The translations under genes and the position numbers were made by a program. Below are positions 39,320-50,974 of a stretch of 64,000 bases of DNA, in pieces. Origin of the DNA: Psychrobacter maritimus (GTDB taxonomy: Bacteria > Pseudomonadota > Gammaproteobacteria > Pseudomonadales > Moraxellaceae); NCBI RefSeq assembly GCF_904846345.1, contig NZ_CAJHAJ010000005.1:185488-249487 (forward strand), read 5' to 3'. The notes under the pieces are model-generated. The model was not told where the DNA came from and did not search any database. It saw nothing but the letters and a program-made list of their open reading frames with translations. Numbering within the stretch: position 1 is the stretch's first letter; every line of letters begins with the position of its first letter.

Positions 39320-39753
39320 GCAAACTCCTTTATAAGTGCAGACTTAACAATCTTTAATAGTATTTATCATATATCAGCATTTATTAGGATTTATCATTAT
39401 TTAAAGCTCACCACTTAGCAAAAAATACCATACGCCTTTTAGCAAAGGCAATGCACCTTACTTCAGTTATAAACCAACCACCCCATTTCTGCAAGCCACC
39501 AATAGCGCTTGAGCGTTTCAACGCCATTTTTAGCATTTAAGCACTGCTAATATTTAAACAGTAGTCATATTTAAGCATTGGTAAGCGTTAAGCATTGGTA
39601 AGCGTTAAGTACTGCTAATTTTAAAAGCTGCTAATTTTAAAAACTGATAATCATCAACAATATGATAAACAGTGCAATAAATATGCCACGCTACCCGCCT
39701 ACGATGGCTGGTTTATTATGACTAGCCAAAGAAAGCGCTTTCGAAAGCAAAGA
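39320..39753. other. algZ-algR gap with tandem repeats and no gene
   Basis: These 434 bp have no gene that I can support. In Pseudomonas the sensor and regulator genes are nearly contiguous. The stretch contains short tandem repeats (39573-39643), listed separately. Confidence 0.6.
39573..39643. repeat. Two tandem repeats between algZ and algR
   Basis: AAGCATTGGTAAGCGTT occurs twice in direct succession (39573-39589, 39590-39606). A second unit, CTGCTAATTTTAAAA plus one base, then occurs twice (39612-39627, 39628-39643). A related GCACTGCTAATATTTAAA lies at 39541. Confidence 0.8.
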
Positions 39754-40800
39754 TTATAAACTGACATCTTGTAGCGGGTAATGAATAATAGTAATAATTT
39801 GTTTACTCGTCACGCGGCTTTGGATATCAGCGCTGTCACCAAAATAAGCTCGCAGACGTTCTGCCTGAATATAAAAATCCATATGCTGGCGTAAGTCATG
39901 GTTAATCATCAAGGTTTTTTTAGGCAACTGCACGCTAATGGTAATCTCAACGCGATGCTGCAGCCAACTGACTTTAATATCGATATAAATGGTGTCGGTG
40001 GTCATCTCAACCACATTGAGCAGCATTTTTTCAATCACGCTTTGTAAAGTCAAAGCAGTGATGACCATGTCATACATCACATCTTCGTCGGGTAGCCGCC
40101 AGTTTACTGCCAGTTTATCCTCCAAGCGGATAGACTCAATGGCCAAATAATGCTCACAAAGGGCAATCTCTTCTTCAAAGCTAATCTCACGCGCACCATT
40201 AAAACTGGCACGAAATAACGCTGAAACGTGCTGCAATAAGTAAGCGGCGCGGGTTGGGTTGGTTTCAATCAGCGACATCAAGGTATTGATGGTGTTAAAA
40301 AAGAAATGCGGCGCTAAGCGAGCTTTTAATATATCGTTTTGGGCGCTCAATTTTTGCTCAAATGATTGCTTCAGCGCATTCAGCTCACGGTAGCGCCGTA
40401 AAAAAATTAGCAAAGTGGCAACGGTGAATCCTGCGGTAATAACGGTATTAAACACCACCGTTGAGACAAAGACGCGAATACTATAATCAAACCAACCAAA
40501 ATTTATCATAATCAGCAGGACCAACATCATGGTCACTGCTGTGGCGCTCGTTAAGATAAGCAAGACATACATGCCGGCTGTTGATACGCTTAAACGCTTT
40601 AATATAGGGCGCAGATAATCAATTAAATAAAAAGAAGGTATCAAGGTTAAGCTGGTTTGGATAAACCTTGCGATAAATTTGATGATAAATTGCGCTTGGT
40701 TGGCCACACTATGGCGATCGACTATCGCTACAAACAGCGACCAAAAAAAGATTGCCAGCAGCCACTGCCAAGCCTTCATGATTTCCATGAGCTTGGGCAT
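39754..40800 (-). CDS. algZ: AlgZ/FimS-type sensor with degenerate kinase motifs
   Basis: Membrane sensor of the LytS-like histidine kinase family. It has about five to six transmembrane segments (for example WLLAIFFWSLFVAIV, MYVLLILTSATAVTMMLVLLIMI). The family histidine box follows, LKARLAPHFFFNTINTLMSL, compatible with phosphotransfer. The ATPase part is degraded: the N-box reads LQSVIEKMLLNVV, with lysine where the essential asparagine belongs (usual LxPLVENAxxHG), and no DNGxG loop is visible. The ATG at 40798-40800 gives 348 residues, close to Pseudomonas AlgZ (358). A longer frame to 40926 would overlap argH's 5' end. Its partner regulator is amber-interrupted. Confidence 0.85.
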   Translation of the reverse strand: MPKLMEIMKAWQWLLAIFFWSLFVAIVDRHSVANQAQFIIKFIARFIQTSLTLIPSFYLIDYLRPILKRLSVSTAGMYVLLILTSATAVTMMLVLLIMINFGWFDYSIRVFVSTVVFNTVITAGFTVATLLIFLRRYRELNALKQSFEQKLSAQNDILKARLAPHFFFNTINTLMSLIETNPTRAAYLLQHVSALFRASFNGAREISFEEEIALCEHYLAIESIRLEDKLAVNWRLPDEDVMYDMVITALTLQSVIEKMLLNVVEMTTDTIYIDIKVSWLQHRVEITISVQLPKKTLMINHDLRQHMDFYIQAERLRAYFGDSADIQSRVTSKQIITIIHYPLQDVSL

Positions 40801-40886
40801 AAAAAACTCTAAGCGCTCCGCTAGTAAGGCAACCTCATCATTTGCTATACTTGAGTTCTTATTCTCTTGACTTGTCTTGTACCGAT

Positions 40887-42392
40887 ATGAACGCCAATTC
40901 TTCAAATAGTAATAATCCCGATTCAAATAAAAATGTAGCTGTTTCTGATTCTAGCACAGAAGCTTCTCCAACAAATACTGCCGCAGCGCAAAGCCCTACC
41001 AGTAGTCAGGGTCAGCAGATGTGGGGCGGTCGCTTTAGTGAAGCGACGGACAGCTTTGTCGCCGCCTTTACCGCTTCTGTCGGCTTTGATCAACGCTTCG
41101 CCCGCCACGATATTCAAGGCTCAATTGCGCATGCCACCATGCTTAAAGAGTGTGGCATCTTAAGCGCTGACGACGTTGCAACCATTATCGATGGTCTACA
41201 GCAAGTGTTACGCGAGATTGAAGCGGGCGAGTTTAACTGGTCTATCGCGCTTGAAGACGTACACATGAACGTCGAATCACGCTTGACTGATATTGTCGGC
41301 GCGGTAGGTAAGAAGCTGCATACTGGCCGTAGCCGTAACGATCAGGTTGCGACCGATATTCGTCTGTGGTTGCGTGAAGAAACCGACAATATCATTGCGC
41401 TATTGGTACGTTTGCAAAGCGGCTTGTTAGATTTGGCGGAGCAGCATACCGATACCATCATGCCAGGTTTTACCCATCTGCAAACCGCGCAGCCCGTCAG
41501 CTTCGGTCATCACGTGATGGCATGGTTTGAGATGTTATATCGCGATACTGAACGTCTAGTTGATGCGCGCCGCCGTATCAATCAGATGCCACTTGGTAGC
41601 GCCGCCCTTGCTGGTACGACTTTCCCTATCGATCGCACCATCACTGCCAAATTACTAGGTTTCGAAGGTATTTGCCAAAACTCACTCGATGCGGTATCAG
41701 ACCGTGATTTTGCTATTGAGTTTACCTCAGCGGCATCTATCTTGATGATGCATATGTCACGTATGAGCGAAGAGATTATCCTATGGATGTCAGCGCAATT
41801 TAACTTTGTGCAAATACCAGATCGCTTCTGTACTGGCTCATCTATTATGCCGCAAAAGAAAAACCCTGATGTACCAGAACTGGTACGCGGTAAAGCAGCG
41901 CGCGTCTTTGGCCAATTGATGACATTATTAAGCCTGATGAAAAGTCAGCCGCTTGCTTATAATAAAGACAACCAAGAAGACAAAGAGCCGCTCTTTGATT
42001 GCGTTGACACCTTAACGGGTTCGCTATTAGCATTTGCTGATATGCTACCGAACATCACGCCGAATAAAGAAAATATGCGCGCCGCTACGATGAAAGGCTA
42101 TGCGACAGCCACCGATTTGGCTGACTACCTTGTACGCCGCGGTGTGGCTTTCCGTGATGCCCATGAAGTGGTCGGCAATGCCGTTGCTTTAGGCATCAAA
42201 GAAGGCGTTGATTTAAGTGACTTATCACTGGCGCAGCTACAGCAATTTAGCGATGCGATTGGCGATGATGTTTTTGAGTATCTAACGCTAGAAGGTTCAT
42301 TGGCCGCCCGTGACCACTTAGGTGGTACTGCGCCAAATCAAGTGAAGCAAGCTGTCGTTAATGGTCGGGCGCGCTTAAAAGTATTTGCGTAA
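40887..42392 (+). CDS. argH: Argininosuccinate lyase
   Basis: Splits argininosuccinate into arginine and fumarate, the last step of arginine synthesis. The enzyme core begins at [14 protein letters not shown] and includes [44 protein letters not shown] and the superfamily signature [16 protein letters not shown]. From the ATG at 40887 there is an extra 44-residue N-terminus rich in N, S, T and Q. An internal ATG at 41019, with AGGG 7 bases upstream, would give 457 residues, the normal size. I cannot decide which start is used. It is divergent from algZ, the same neighbourhood as in Pseudomonas. Confidence 0.95.
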   Translation: MNANSSNSNNPDSNKNVAVSDSSTEASPTNTAAAQSPTSSQGQQMWGGRFSEATDSFVAAFTASVGFDQRFARHDIQGSIAHATMLKECGILSADDVATIIDGLQQVLREIEAGEFNWSIALEDVHMNVESRLTDIVGAVGKKLHTGRSRNDQVATDIRLWLREETDNIIALLVRLQSGLLDLAEQHTDTIMPGFTHLQTAQPVSFGHHVMAWFEMLYRDTERLVDARRRINQMPLGSAALAGTTFPIDRTITAKLLGFEGICQNSLDAVSDRDFAIEFTSAASILMMHMSRMSEEIILWMSAQFNFVQIPDRFCTGSSIMPQKKNPDVPELVRGKAARVFGQLMTLLSLMKSQPLAYNKDNQEDKEPLFDCVDTLTGSLLAFADMLPNITPNKENMRAATMKGYATATDLADYLVRRGVAFRDAHEVVGNAVALGIKEGVDLSDLSLAQLQQFSDAIGDDVFEYLTLEGSLAARDHLGGTAPNQVKQAVVNGRARLKVFA

Positions 42393-42434
42393 AGCTAGCA
42401 GCGCCATACAAGGTTTAATTACAGTACTAATCCC

Positions 42435-42474
42435 TGCATAAAAATACCCGCATCATCGCGGGTATTTTTATGCA
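42435..42474 (+). terminator. argH: Terminator after argH
   Basis: A perfect 17-bp inverted repeat (42435-42451 and 42458-42474) with a 6-base loop, core AATACCCGC/GCGGGTATT. The inner T-run gives a usable terminator. Confidence 0.85.
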
Positions 42475-42647
42475 GATAGTTTTATAAATATGGTTTTATA
42501 AATATCGTTATGAACATCAGTAACTATATGGGCTGTTACCTTCTCTACACCTGATATCCTTGGCTAAATCTTCGAAGACCGTTATCATAGGTCAATACCA
42601 ATATTGCACTTAATAATTTAATACCATTAACTAATAAGGATTGCTTT

Positions 42648-42938
42648 ATGACTGAGACTTTTAATCCGCAAGCCAATACCGTCTTTTGCCGCAAATATAA
42701 GCAAGAATTACCAAAAATGCCGCATCCACCTTTTCCTAATAAAAAAGGTCAAGAGCTGCAAGAAACCGTCTCGGATAAAGCATGGAAAGAGTGGCTTGAG
42801 CAGCAAACCATGCTGATTAACGAAAACCATCTCAGCATGCTAGACCCTGCAGCCAAAAAGTTCTTAACCGAGCAACGTGAGAAGTTCTTAGATAACGAAG
42901 ACTACGAGCGTGCGCAGGGCTGGACACCAGAAAAATAA
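42648..42938 (+). CDS. yggX: Probable Fe(II)-trafficking protein YggX
   Basis: Small cytoplasmic protein of the YggX family, which protects iron-sulfur clusters from oxidative damage in enterobacteria. Conserved features are the N-terminal [11 protein letters not shown] with its single cysteine, [17 protein letters not shown], the helix [18 protein letters not shown] and [17 protein letters not shown]. The length of 96 residues fits (E. coli 91). It stands alone between argH and the thiC riboswitch. Confidence 0.95.
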   Translation: MTETFNPQANTVFCRKYKQELPKMPHPPFPNKKGQELQETVSDKAWKEWLEQQTMLINENHLSMLDPAAKKFLTEQREKFLDNEDYERAQGWTPEK

Positions 42939-42968
42939 TGCGCATGATGGTTGTTATTAATCAAAAAA

Positions 42969-43012
42969 AACTGTCATTAATCAAAAAGATTGTCATTGAT
43001 TAAAAGACAGTT
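42969..43012 (+). repeat. Hairpin with direct repeats after yggX
   Basis: AACTGTC (42969) pairs with GACAGTT (43006), and inner TTAATCA pairs with TGATTAA. The sequence also repeats a TTAATCAAAAA unit three times from 42957. It may act as a weak terminator for yggX, but no clear T-run follows. Confidence 0.5.
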
Positions 43013-43114
43013 ATTAAATTAAAAATATCAAAACTGCCTCTCAACTAACAAACGGCAAATGACTAGGCAGCACCCTTATAGTTTGTTAGTATGAGACTGA
43101 TTTACAACACTGAC

Positions 43115-43222
43115 AGACTCGGGGTGCGGTGTATGACAAGCTTACTTTATAAGCTTTTTAATACATTCGCTGAGAGATCACCCGCCGAACCTGATGCGGT
43201 TAGTACCGACGCAGGGAAGTCT
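43115..43222 (+). promoter_or_regulatory. TPP riboswitch (THI element) upstream of thiC
   Basis: Closing stem AGACT (43115-43119) pairs with AGTCT (43218-43222). Between them are the aptamer landmarks CGGGGTGC, GCTGAGAGATCACCC, GAACCTGAT and CGACGCAGGGA. This is the thiamine-pyrophosphate aptamer that shuts off thiamine-synthesis genes when TPP is plentiful. About 280 bases separate it from the thiC start codon; I could not identify the expression platform with confidence. Confidence 0.95.
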
Positions 43223-43419
43223 TAAGCCTATGTTATATATGAACAAAGGGCGCGCAGAAATGCCTTTTTATTATTGCCGATATCTTATGTCTGAGAGCGT
43301 TTTTACGCTGCTGTATGGCAATCAATAAAAAGCTGCGCCTACCAATCATTTAAAAACGGCATTAGATTGAGTTTCAATGAAAGTTGAATTTAATCATAGT
43401 GCACGCGTTTGATGATTGA

Positions 43420-45579
<2,160 letters not shown>

Positions 45580-45605
45580 CCACTTAGCATTAACCTTTAG
45601 CTTAT

Positions 45606-45640
45606 AAAAAAAGCGCTACTCATTGGTAGCGCTTTTTTAT
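45606..45640. terminator. Terminator between thiC and the aldolase gene
   Basis: Arms AAAAAAGCGCTAC and GTAGCGCTTTTTT with a 6-base loop, serving the two converging genes. Confidence 0.88.
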
Positions 45641-45672
45641 TTTAAACATACCCTGTTTTGTAGAAGATTAAG

Positions 45673-46563
45673 CTAAATCTTTGACGCCTCGTAAATCTCT
45701 TCAATAGAAGCATTGATAGTATTAGCAAACTCTTCGTCACTTTGTTGCTTGCTTAAACCTTCGGTAAAGGCACGCGAGAAACTGGCAATCATACCAGGGT
45801 TTTGTTTCAATTTTTCGCAGGCATCATGACGACTATAACCGCCAGACAATGCCACCACTTTTAGCACTTTTGGATGGTCAATCAGCTCTTGATAAAAGCC
45901 CTCTTCTTCTGGCAAGGTCAGTTTCAGCATCACTTGATGACCATCGTTTAAGCGTTCAAGATTATGCAAAATACTGGTTTTAAGGATGATTTCGCAGTCA
46001 TGCTTTTTGCTACTGTTGATATCTACTTCGGGTTCAACGATAGGCATCAAACCTTTGGAGATAATCTGCTTTGCCACATCAAACTGCTGCTGCACGACTA
46101 GCTCAATCCCATCGACACTTGGCTCATAAATGACTGAACGCATCTTAGTGCCAAATACCGGATAGTTTTTTGCTTTATCTAATAACGAGTTCAGATTGGG
46201 CATCGGGCGCATCACTTGCACGCCATCCATTTGCTCAGCCAAACCCTTATCTACCTTCAAAAAAGGTACGATATTTTTATCTTCCCATAGATAATTAGCC
46301 GTCGGCTTGCCATTAACCTCGCGCTCCATGGTATCTTCAAATAAAATCGCGCCAAGGACACGCTCATTATCAAAAGCATCACAAGTCATGATACGGGCGC
46401 GCATCTCATGTACCAAGTCAAACATGGCTTCATCGTTGTCATAAGCATCGCCGCTAACGCCGTAATTTTCTAGCGCTTTTGGCGTACTGCCACCGCTTTG
46501 ATCAAGGGCGGCGATAAAACCTGAACCATTTTTGATACGCTGTAGTTGTTTTTCGTATTCCAT
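45673..46563 (-). CDS. Fructose-bisphosphate aldolase, class I
   Basis: Cleaves fructose-1,6-bisphosphate through a Schiff base. The protein matches the bacterial class I fold: FIAALDQSGGSTPKALENYG, then FGTKMRSVIYEPS, GLMPIVEPEVDI and the lysine-bearing VMLKLTLPEEEGFYQEL, followed by VVALSGGYSRHDACEKL in the phosphate-binding region. Length is 296 residues. Psychrobacter-like bacteria have incomplete sugar catabolism, so a gluconeogenic role is plausible, but that is inference. It converges with thiC. Confidence 0.92.
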   Translation of the reverse strand: MEYEKQLQRIKNGSGFIAALDQSGGSTPKALENYGVSGDAYDNDEAMFDLVHEMRARIMTCDAFDNERVLGAILFEDTMEREVNGKPTANYLWEDKNIVPFLKVDKGLAEQMDGVQVMRPMPNLNSLLDKAKNYPVFGTKMRSVIYEPSVDGIELVVQQQFDVAKQIISKGLMPIVEPEVDINSSKKHDCEIILKTSILHNLERLNDGHQVMLKLTLPEEEGFYQELIDHPKVLKVVALSGGYSRHDACEKLKQNPGMIASFSRAFTEGLSKQQSDEEFANTINASIEEIYEASKI

Positions 46564-46723
46564 TGAGTAGATATCCTATCCTAATTAATAAGGGTCAAAC
46601 ATTATTATAATAAATCAATCAGCCCGCAGCTAACGTGAGCTTGACTATAAATAACCTTAACATAGGACATCGCGCGTGCCTATCGTTGATAAGTTAAAAT
46701 TTTGCTCATTTAAACGCTCGAAG

Positions 46724-47572
46724 TTAAGCCAAAAACAATACCGCCACACAGCAAACTGCCAATAATAAACCGACGATATTGATACGATTGAGCTGCTCTT
46801 TAAATACGCCGACGCCTATCAACGTTGCCACCGCAATCACACCGACGTTCATGCCTGTAAAGACGATGCTTGGCGACTCAGACAATACTTGATGGGCACG
46901 GACATAAGCATAGATATTGCCCATATTTAGCGCCCCAAGTAATAATCCTGCGCTAAGGGCATTACCCTGCCAGCGGACGCGCGTAATGAGTAAATAAACG
47001 AGCAGCAGCAAACCTGCCAGCCCAAACGTCACAAATAAGGTTAAAGGAAAAGCGGCCCCTTGCTTGGCAACTTGTTTAAATAAGATATCAATAACGCCAT
47101 AACCTAGCCAAACGCCAAACAGCCACAGCGGCGTCTGCTTTGCTTGGGTATTTATAAGCCCATGCTGCGGGCGATAAACCAAAGCACCAAGCGCCAAAAA
47201 CCCTAATGCTAGTCCAAGGACTCTCGTACCTGTCAGCACTTCGCCAAATAATAAAAAAGCGGCAACAATAGGAATGATAAGCGATAAACGCTGGGCGGCA
47301 TCGGTTGCGACCATACCGACCGATTCAATCGCGCGCCCAAGGATGATAAATACCGCCGGCAATAACACCCCAAGGGCAATAATGATGCCCCATGCATTAC
47401 CAAGTGCGCCGATGCTACTGACATCTGGTTTTAATAACACCCAAGTTAGTAAAAATGCCACGGGATATCCCGCCACGATGGTTTGGCGAATATCGATATT
47501 TTTTTGGCGTAGTATTTTTAAAAGTACGGAAACAGCGACGCTACAGAGCACCGCTATTATGAGATACATCAT
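46724..47572 (-). CDS. DMT/EamA-type membrane transporter
   Basis: A very hydrophobic protein with about ten transmembrane segments in two similar halves, as in drug/metabolite (EamA) transporters. Examples are YLIIAVLCSVAVSVLL at the start, GIIIALGVLLPAVFIILGRAI, LVFGLALGFLALGALVY-like stretches and a C-terminal GLLLAVCCVAVLFLA. The start at 47570-47572 has AAGG 9 bases upstream. The frame continues to 47620, which would add a polar stretch before the first membrane segment. The substrate cannot be read. It lies 160 bp downstream of the aldolase start and on the same strand, but no link is evident. Confidence 0.75.
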   Translation of the reverse strand: MMYLIIAVLCSVAVSVLLKILRQKNIDIRQTIVAGYPVAFLLTWVLLKPDVSSIGALGNAWGIIIALGVLLPAVFIILGRAIESVGMVATDAAQRLSLIIPIVAAFLLFGEVLTGTRVLGLALGFLALGALVYRPQHGLINTQAKQTPLWLFGVWLGYGVIDILFKQVAKQGAAFPLTLFVTFGLAGLLLLVYLLITRVRWQGNALSAGLLLGALNMGNIYAYVRAHQVLSESPSIVFTGMNVGVIAVATLIGVGVFKEQLNRINIVGLLLAVCCVAVLFLA

Positions 47573-47620
47573 TAAGGTCATCCTTGTTAAATTATAATCT
47601 GGCGTGTTTATTACTGGCAT

Positions 47621-48045
47621 TTAAGACAGCTATCAGTATCGCCTTTATTCTTTAATATTTTACTTTTAAGCTTCCACTGACCTTTGACTATTAGATAGTT
47701 CTTAGAAAAAAACTGCTAAATCAAATAAAACCATAGAATGTAACAAAATATTTCTTACAGAGCAATCTATTTATCTTGCTGGTTTTTAGTATTGTTTATT
47801 TAATATGGATGACTCATGCTCGATACAGTCATAAAGAATCGGCAAAACCGTCAAGACAAATCACCAAGTCAATAATTAAGATAGAGTTGAGTATGAGCGA
47901 TACCCTGCAGCTTACAATTAGCATGCAGCCATTAGAGTGAAGTTTGTTAAAATAACAAACAATCCTAATCACAAAAGTAAAGATTCAAGATAACACCTTA
48001 TCGTGCTTATTTTGGCGTACTGCTATTGATGCTTTATCACTGCCT
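47621..48045. other. Gap upstream of the ABC exporter: no gene, one inverted repeat
   Basis: About 425 AT-rich bases without a gene that I can support. A 15-codon frame at 47893 is too short to call. The notable element is the palindrome at 47942-47960. Confidence 0.5.
47942..47960. promoter_or_regulatory. Operator-like palindrome upstream of the ABC exporter
   Basis: GTTTGTTA, a 3-base spacer AAA, then TAACAAAC: perfect 8-bp arms. It lies 86 bp upstream of the exporter start codon, a typical place for a dimeric repressor site. No regulator gene is adjacent. Confidence 0.45.
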
Positions 48046-49983
48046 ATGAATGCTCTATTTCGTTTCTTTGAAACTCGTCTGCCCGCCTTTCCCGATACGC
48101 CTATGCCGCTGCCATCCCCAAGTGATGGCATGCTAAAGTTTTTGTGGGCCTGTACCAAAGGTCTGCGCGGTTGGCTATTACTGTTTATGATTTTGTCTGC
48201 CGGTATCGGTATCTACGAGGCCATGCTATTTGCTTGGATTGGGAATATCGTCGATTGGCTTGGCGTTTATACCCCGCAAAATCTGTGGACAGAAAAAGGC
48301 GATGTGCTGCTCATGATGCTGGCCGTGATGATTGTCAGTCCACTCTGGATTGCCTTGTCATCGTTTATTCATTTTCAAACCTTGCAAGGCGTTTTTCCGA
48401 TGCAAATGCGCTGGCGTTTTCATCAGCGCATGCTTGGGCAGTCGATGCAGTTTTATCAAGACGAATTCTCTGGTCGCGTATCGGCTAAAGTGATGCAAAC
48501 GGCGTTGGCGGTGCGTGATACCGTGATGACGGTCACCGATATGTTTATGTATGTCGCCGTCTACTTTATTACCACCGGTGTGATTTTATTTAATTTAGAC
48601 AGCTTGTTATTAATCCCATTTATTGCTTGGTTCGTCTTAGTGTGGCTGGCGATGTGGTACTTTATTCCCAAACTGAAACAAACGGCGATTGTACAAGCCG
48701 ATGCCCGCGCTTTAATGACAGGGCGCATAACCGATGCTTATGCCAATATCATGACGGTGAAGCTATTTAGTCATTCGCGCCGCGAGCTTGGTTATGCCAA
48801 AAATGCCATGGGACAATTTTTAGGTACGGTCCATGCACAAATGCGCTGGGTCAGTTATTTAGAAGTATCGACCCACTTAATTAGTGTGGTTCTAGTCAGC
48901 TCGACTGCTGGTATCAGCTTATATTTATGGCAACAAGGCGCGGTCGGCGTTGGGGCGATTGCTGCAGCGACGGCGATGGCACTGCGTTTAAACGGTCTGA
49001 CGCGCTGGATTATGTGGCAAACTGCCAGTTTGTTTGAAAGTATTGGTACGGTACAAGACGGCATGCGAACTTTATCAGCGCCGCAAACCATCGTTGATAA
49101 ACCAAACGCGCCCGCACTTAAAGTCACTGAGGGTCGTATCGTCTTTGACCACGTTGATTTTAGTTATGAAGGCGAAGACGATGATACAGGTTTAAATACG
49201 CATAAATTAGCCAAGCGTCTTGATAACGTTAATGGCGATGGTGTTGATTATGCTGCGGGAACTTCATACGCCAAGCTACTAGATAATTTTTACTTAGATA
49301 TCAAACCGGGTGAGAAAATCGGTTTGGTCGGGCGTTCTGGTGCGGGTAAATCAACCTTGGTTAACCTTCTCTTACGCTTTTTTGATGTTGATAAAGGTAA
49401 AGTCTATATCGATGGGCAAGCGATTGATGAAGTTACGCAAGAATCTTTACGTCAGCAAATCGGTATGGTCACCCAAGATACCTCTTTATTACATCGTACC
49501 GTCCGTGAAAATATCGCTTATGGTCGTCCTGACGCAACCGATGAGGAAATCATTACGGCTGCTAAGCAAGCCCAAGCATGGGACTTTATCGAAGGCTTGT
49601 ATGATGATAAGGGCAATACTGGTCTTGATACCCAAGTCGGCGAGCGCGGTGTTAAGCTGTCTGGCGGTCAACGTCAGCGCATTGCTATCTCGCGCGTGAT
49701 GCTCAAAAACGCCCCGATTTTATTGTTAGATGAGGCGACCAGTGCGCTTGATTCTGAGATTGAATTTGCCATCACCGAAAGCCTAAATGACATCATGACG
49801 GGCAAAACTGTTATTGCAATTGCCCATAGACTTTCCACCATTGCCGCCCTTGATAGACTGGTGGTCATGGATAAAGGGCATATCATTGAGCAAGGCAGTC
49901 ATGATGAGCTATTGGCGTTAAATGGCGTTTATGCACGCTTATGGCAGCGTCAAAGTGGTGGCTTCTTAGGCGAAGACAGCTAA
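48046..49983 (+). CDS. ABC exporter (fused permease-ATPase half-transporter)
   Basis: Homodimeric-type exporter of the MsbA/multidrug group. The N-terminal half has six transmembrane segments (for example WLLLFMILSAGIGIYEAMLF, LLIPFIAWFVLVWLAMWYF). The ATPase has Walker A GLVGRSGAGKSTLVNLL, Q-loop MVTQDTSLLHRTVRENI, signature VKLSGGQRQRIAISR, Walker B ILLLDEATSALDSE and the H-loop AIAHRLSTI. Residues about 372-408 (GEDDDTGLNTHKLAKRLDNV onward) are an insertion between the first ATPase strand and the core that most relatives lack. Length is 645 residues. The substrate is not readable. The hydrolase and dioxygenase genes follow on the same strand. Confidence 0.9.
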   Translation: MNALFRFFETRLPAFPDTPMPLPSPSDGMLKFLWACTKGLRGWLLLFMILSAGIGIYEAMLFAWIGNIVDWLGVYTPQNLWTEKGDVLLMMLAVMIVSPLWIALSSFIHFQTLQGVFPMQMRWRFHQRMLGQSMQFYQDEFSGRVSAKVMQTALAVRDTVMTVTDMFMYVAVYFITTGVILFNLDSLLLIPFIAWFVLVWLAMWYFIPKLKQTAIVQADARALMTGRITDAYANIMTVKLFSHSRRELGYAKNAMGQFLGTVHAQMRWVSYLEVSTHLISVVLVSSTAGISLYLWQQGAVGVGAIAAATAMALRLNGLTRWIMWQTASLFESIGTVQDGMRTLSAPQTIVDKPNAPALKVTEGRIVFDHVDFSYEGEDDDTGLNTHKLAKRLDNVNGDGVDYAAGTSYAKLLDNFYLDIKPGEKIGLVGRSGAGKSTLVNLLLRFFDVDKGKVYIDGQAIDEVTQESLRQQIGMVTQDTSLLHRTVRENIAYGRPDATDEEIITAAKQAQAWDFIEGLYDDKGNTGLDTQVGERGVKLSGGQRQRIAISRVMLKNAPILLLDEATSALDSEIEFAITESLNDIMTGKTVIAIAHRLSTIAALDRLVVMDKGHIIEQGSHDELLALNGVYARLWQRQSGGFLGEDS

Positions 49984-50059
49984 TAAGAATTCTATGACAA
50001 AAGCTAATGATAGAAGTTAATAAAGGTCAAAAAAACCGTCACAAGGAAGTTTTATTCTT

Positions 50060-50950
50060 ATGGAAGCATTTACCAAGCGTATTAATATCGATGGCAAACA
50101 AGCACGCTATTATGACTTGCAGCCGCTGAATTTGTTAGAAGAATCGGATTCTCCTAAACGCCAGCCTGCCCATTTTTATGGCGGCAATAGTTTCACCGTT
50201 GGTACTTATGCGCCCTTATTAAATGAATTGGCAACGGACTTCGATTTATCGGCGCTGGCGCTACGGGGTTATTGGTATGACAAACCGCAAGCGCCGCGTC
50301 TGACCCGTGAGCAAGATGCCGATATACTGATTGAGTTTTTAGAGAAAACCCAAGACGCGCCTATCGTTGGTATTGGGCATTCTCAAGGGGCGACTGCCAC
50401 CGCCATAGCAGCGGCCAAACGCCCTGACCTATTCTCACAGCTATACCTTATTGAGCCTGTCACCTTTACGAAAAAGCAAGCGACACTTTATAACTTGCTG
50501 CCACGTCAATTTTTGCTAAGCCGTGAACCCTTTAAAAGCACGCTAACCAAGCAATCTACTTGGGCAAGTATCGATGATTACTACGAGAGTTTACGCGCGC
50601 AACGTGCTTATAAACGTATCAGTGATGAGCATTTAAAAGTGTTTGCTGAGCAAAGCTTGTCTGCTAACGATGATGGCAGCTATAGCTTGATGTTCGCCCC
50701 CGAGCAAGAGCTTGCCAATTATTTTGGTGCGCCCCATATCGATGCCGCATTAAAAAAACTTAGCTGTCCTTATACCTTAATCACGGGCAAACCGACCTTA
50801 TTTATCAATAATAAAGTACGCAAACAATGGCAAAAATTTGTCCCTGATGGCAGCGTTATCTCCTTGCCAGACTACGGCCATCTATTACCGATGGAAGCGC
50901 CTGAATTGTGTGCGCAGATTATCAATGAACATTATAAGAGCGCTAAATAA
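50060..50950 (+). CDS. Alpha/beta-hydrolase
   Basis: Predicted serine hydrolase. The nucleophile elbow is GIGHSQGATATAIA, and the likely catalytic histidine lies in LPDYGHLLPMEAPEL near the C-terminus, the usual position. An oxyanion-hole-like FYGGNSFTVGTY precedes the elbow. The length of 296 residues is typical. The substrate is unknown. It begins 77 bp after the ABC exporter and may be co-transcribed with it and with the AlkB-like gene 24 bp downstream. Confidence 0.85.
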   Translation: MEAFTKRINIDGKQARYYDLQPLNLLEESDSPKRQPAHFYGGNSFTVGTYAPLLNELATDFDLSALALRGYWYDKPQAPRLTREQDADILIEFLEKTQDAPIVGIGHSQGATATAIAAAKRPDLFSQLYLIEPVTFTKKQATLYNLLPRQFLLSREPFKSTLTKQSTWASIDDYYESLRAQRAYKRISDEHLKVFAEQSLSANDDGSYSLMFAPEQELANYFGAPHIDAALKKLSCPYTLITGKPTLFINNKVRKQWQKFVPDGSVISLPDYGHLLPMEAPELCAQIINEHYKSAK

Positions 50951-50974
50951 GCTGAGCGATGTGAGATGTGAGTT

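Noticed and set aside
47893..47940. 15-codon frame before the ABC exporter, as a leader peptide
   Set aside because: Too short, no strong ribosome binding site and no regulatory residue pattern.
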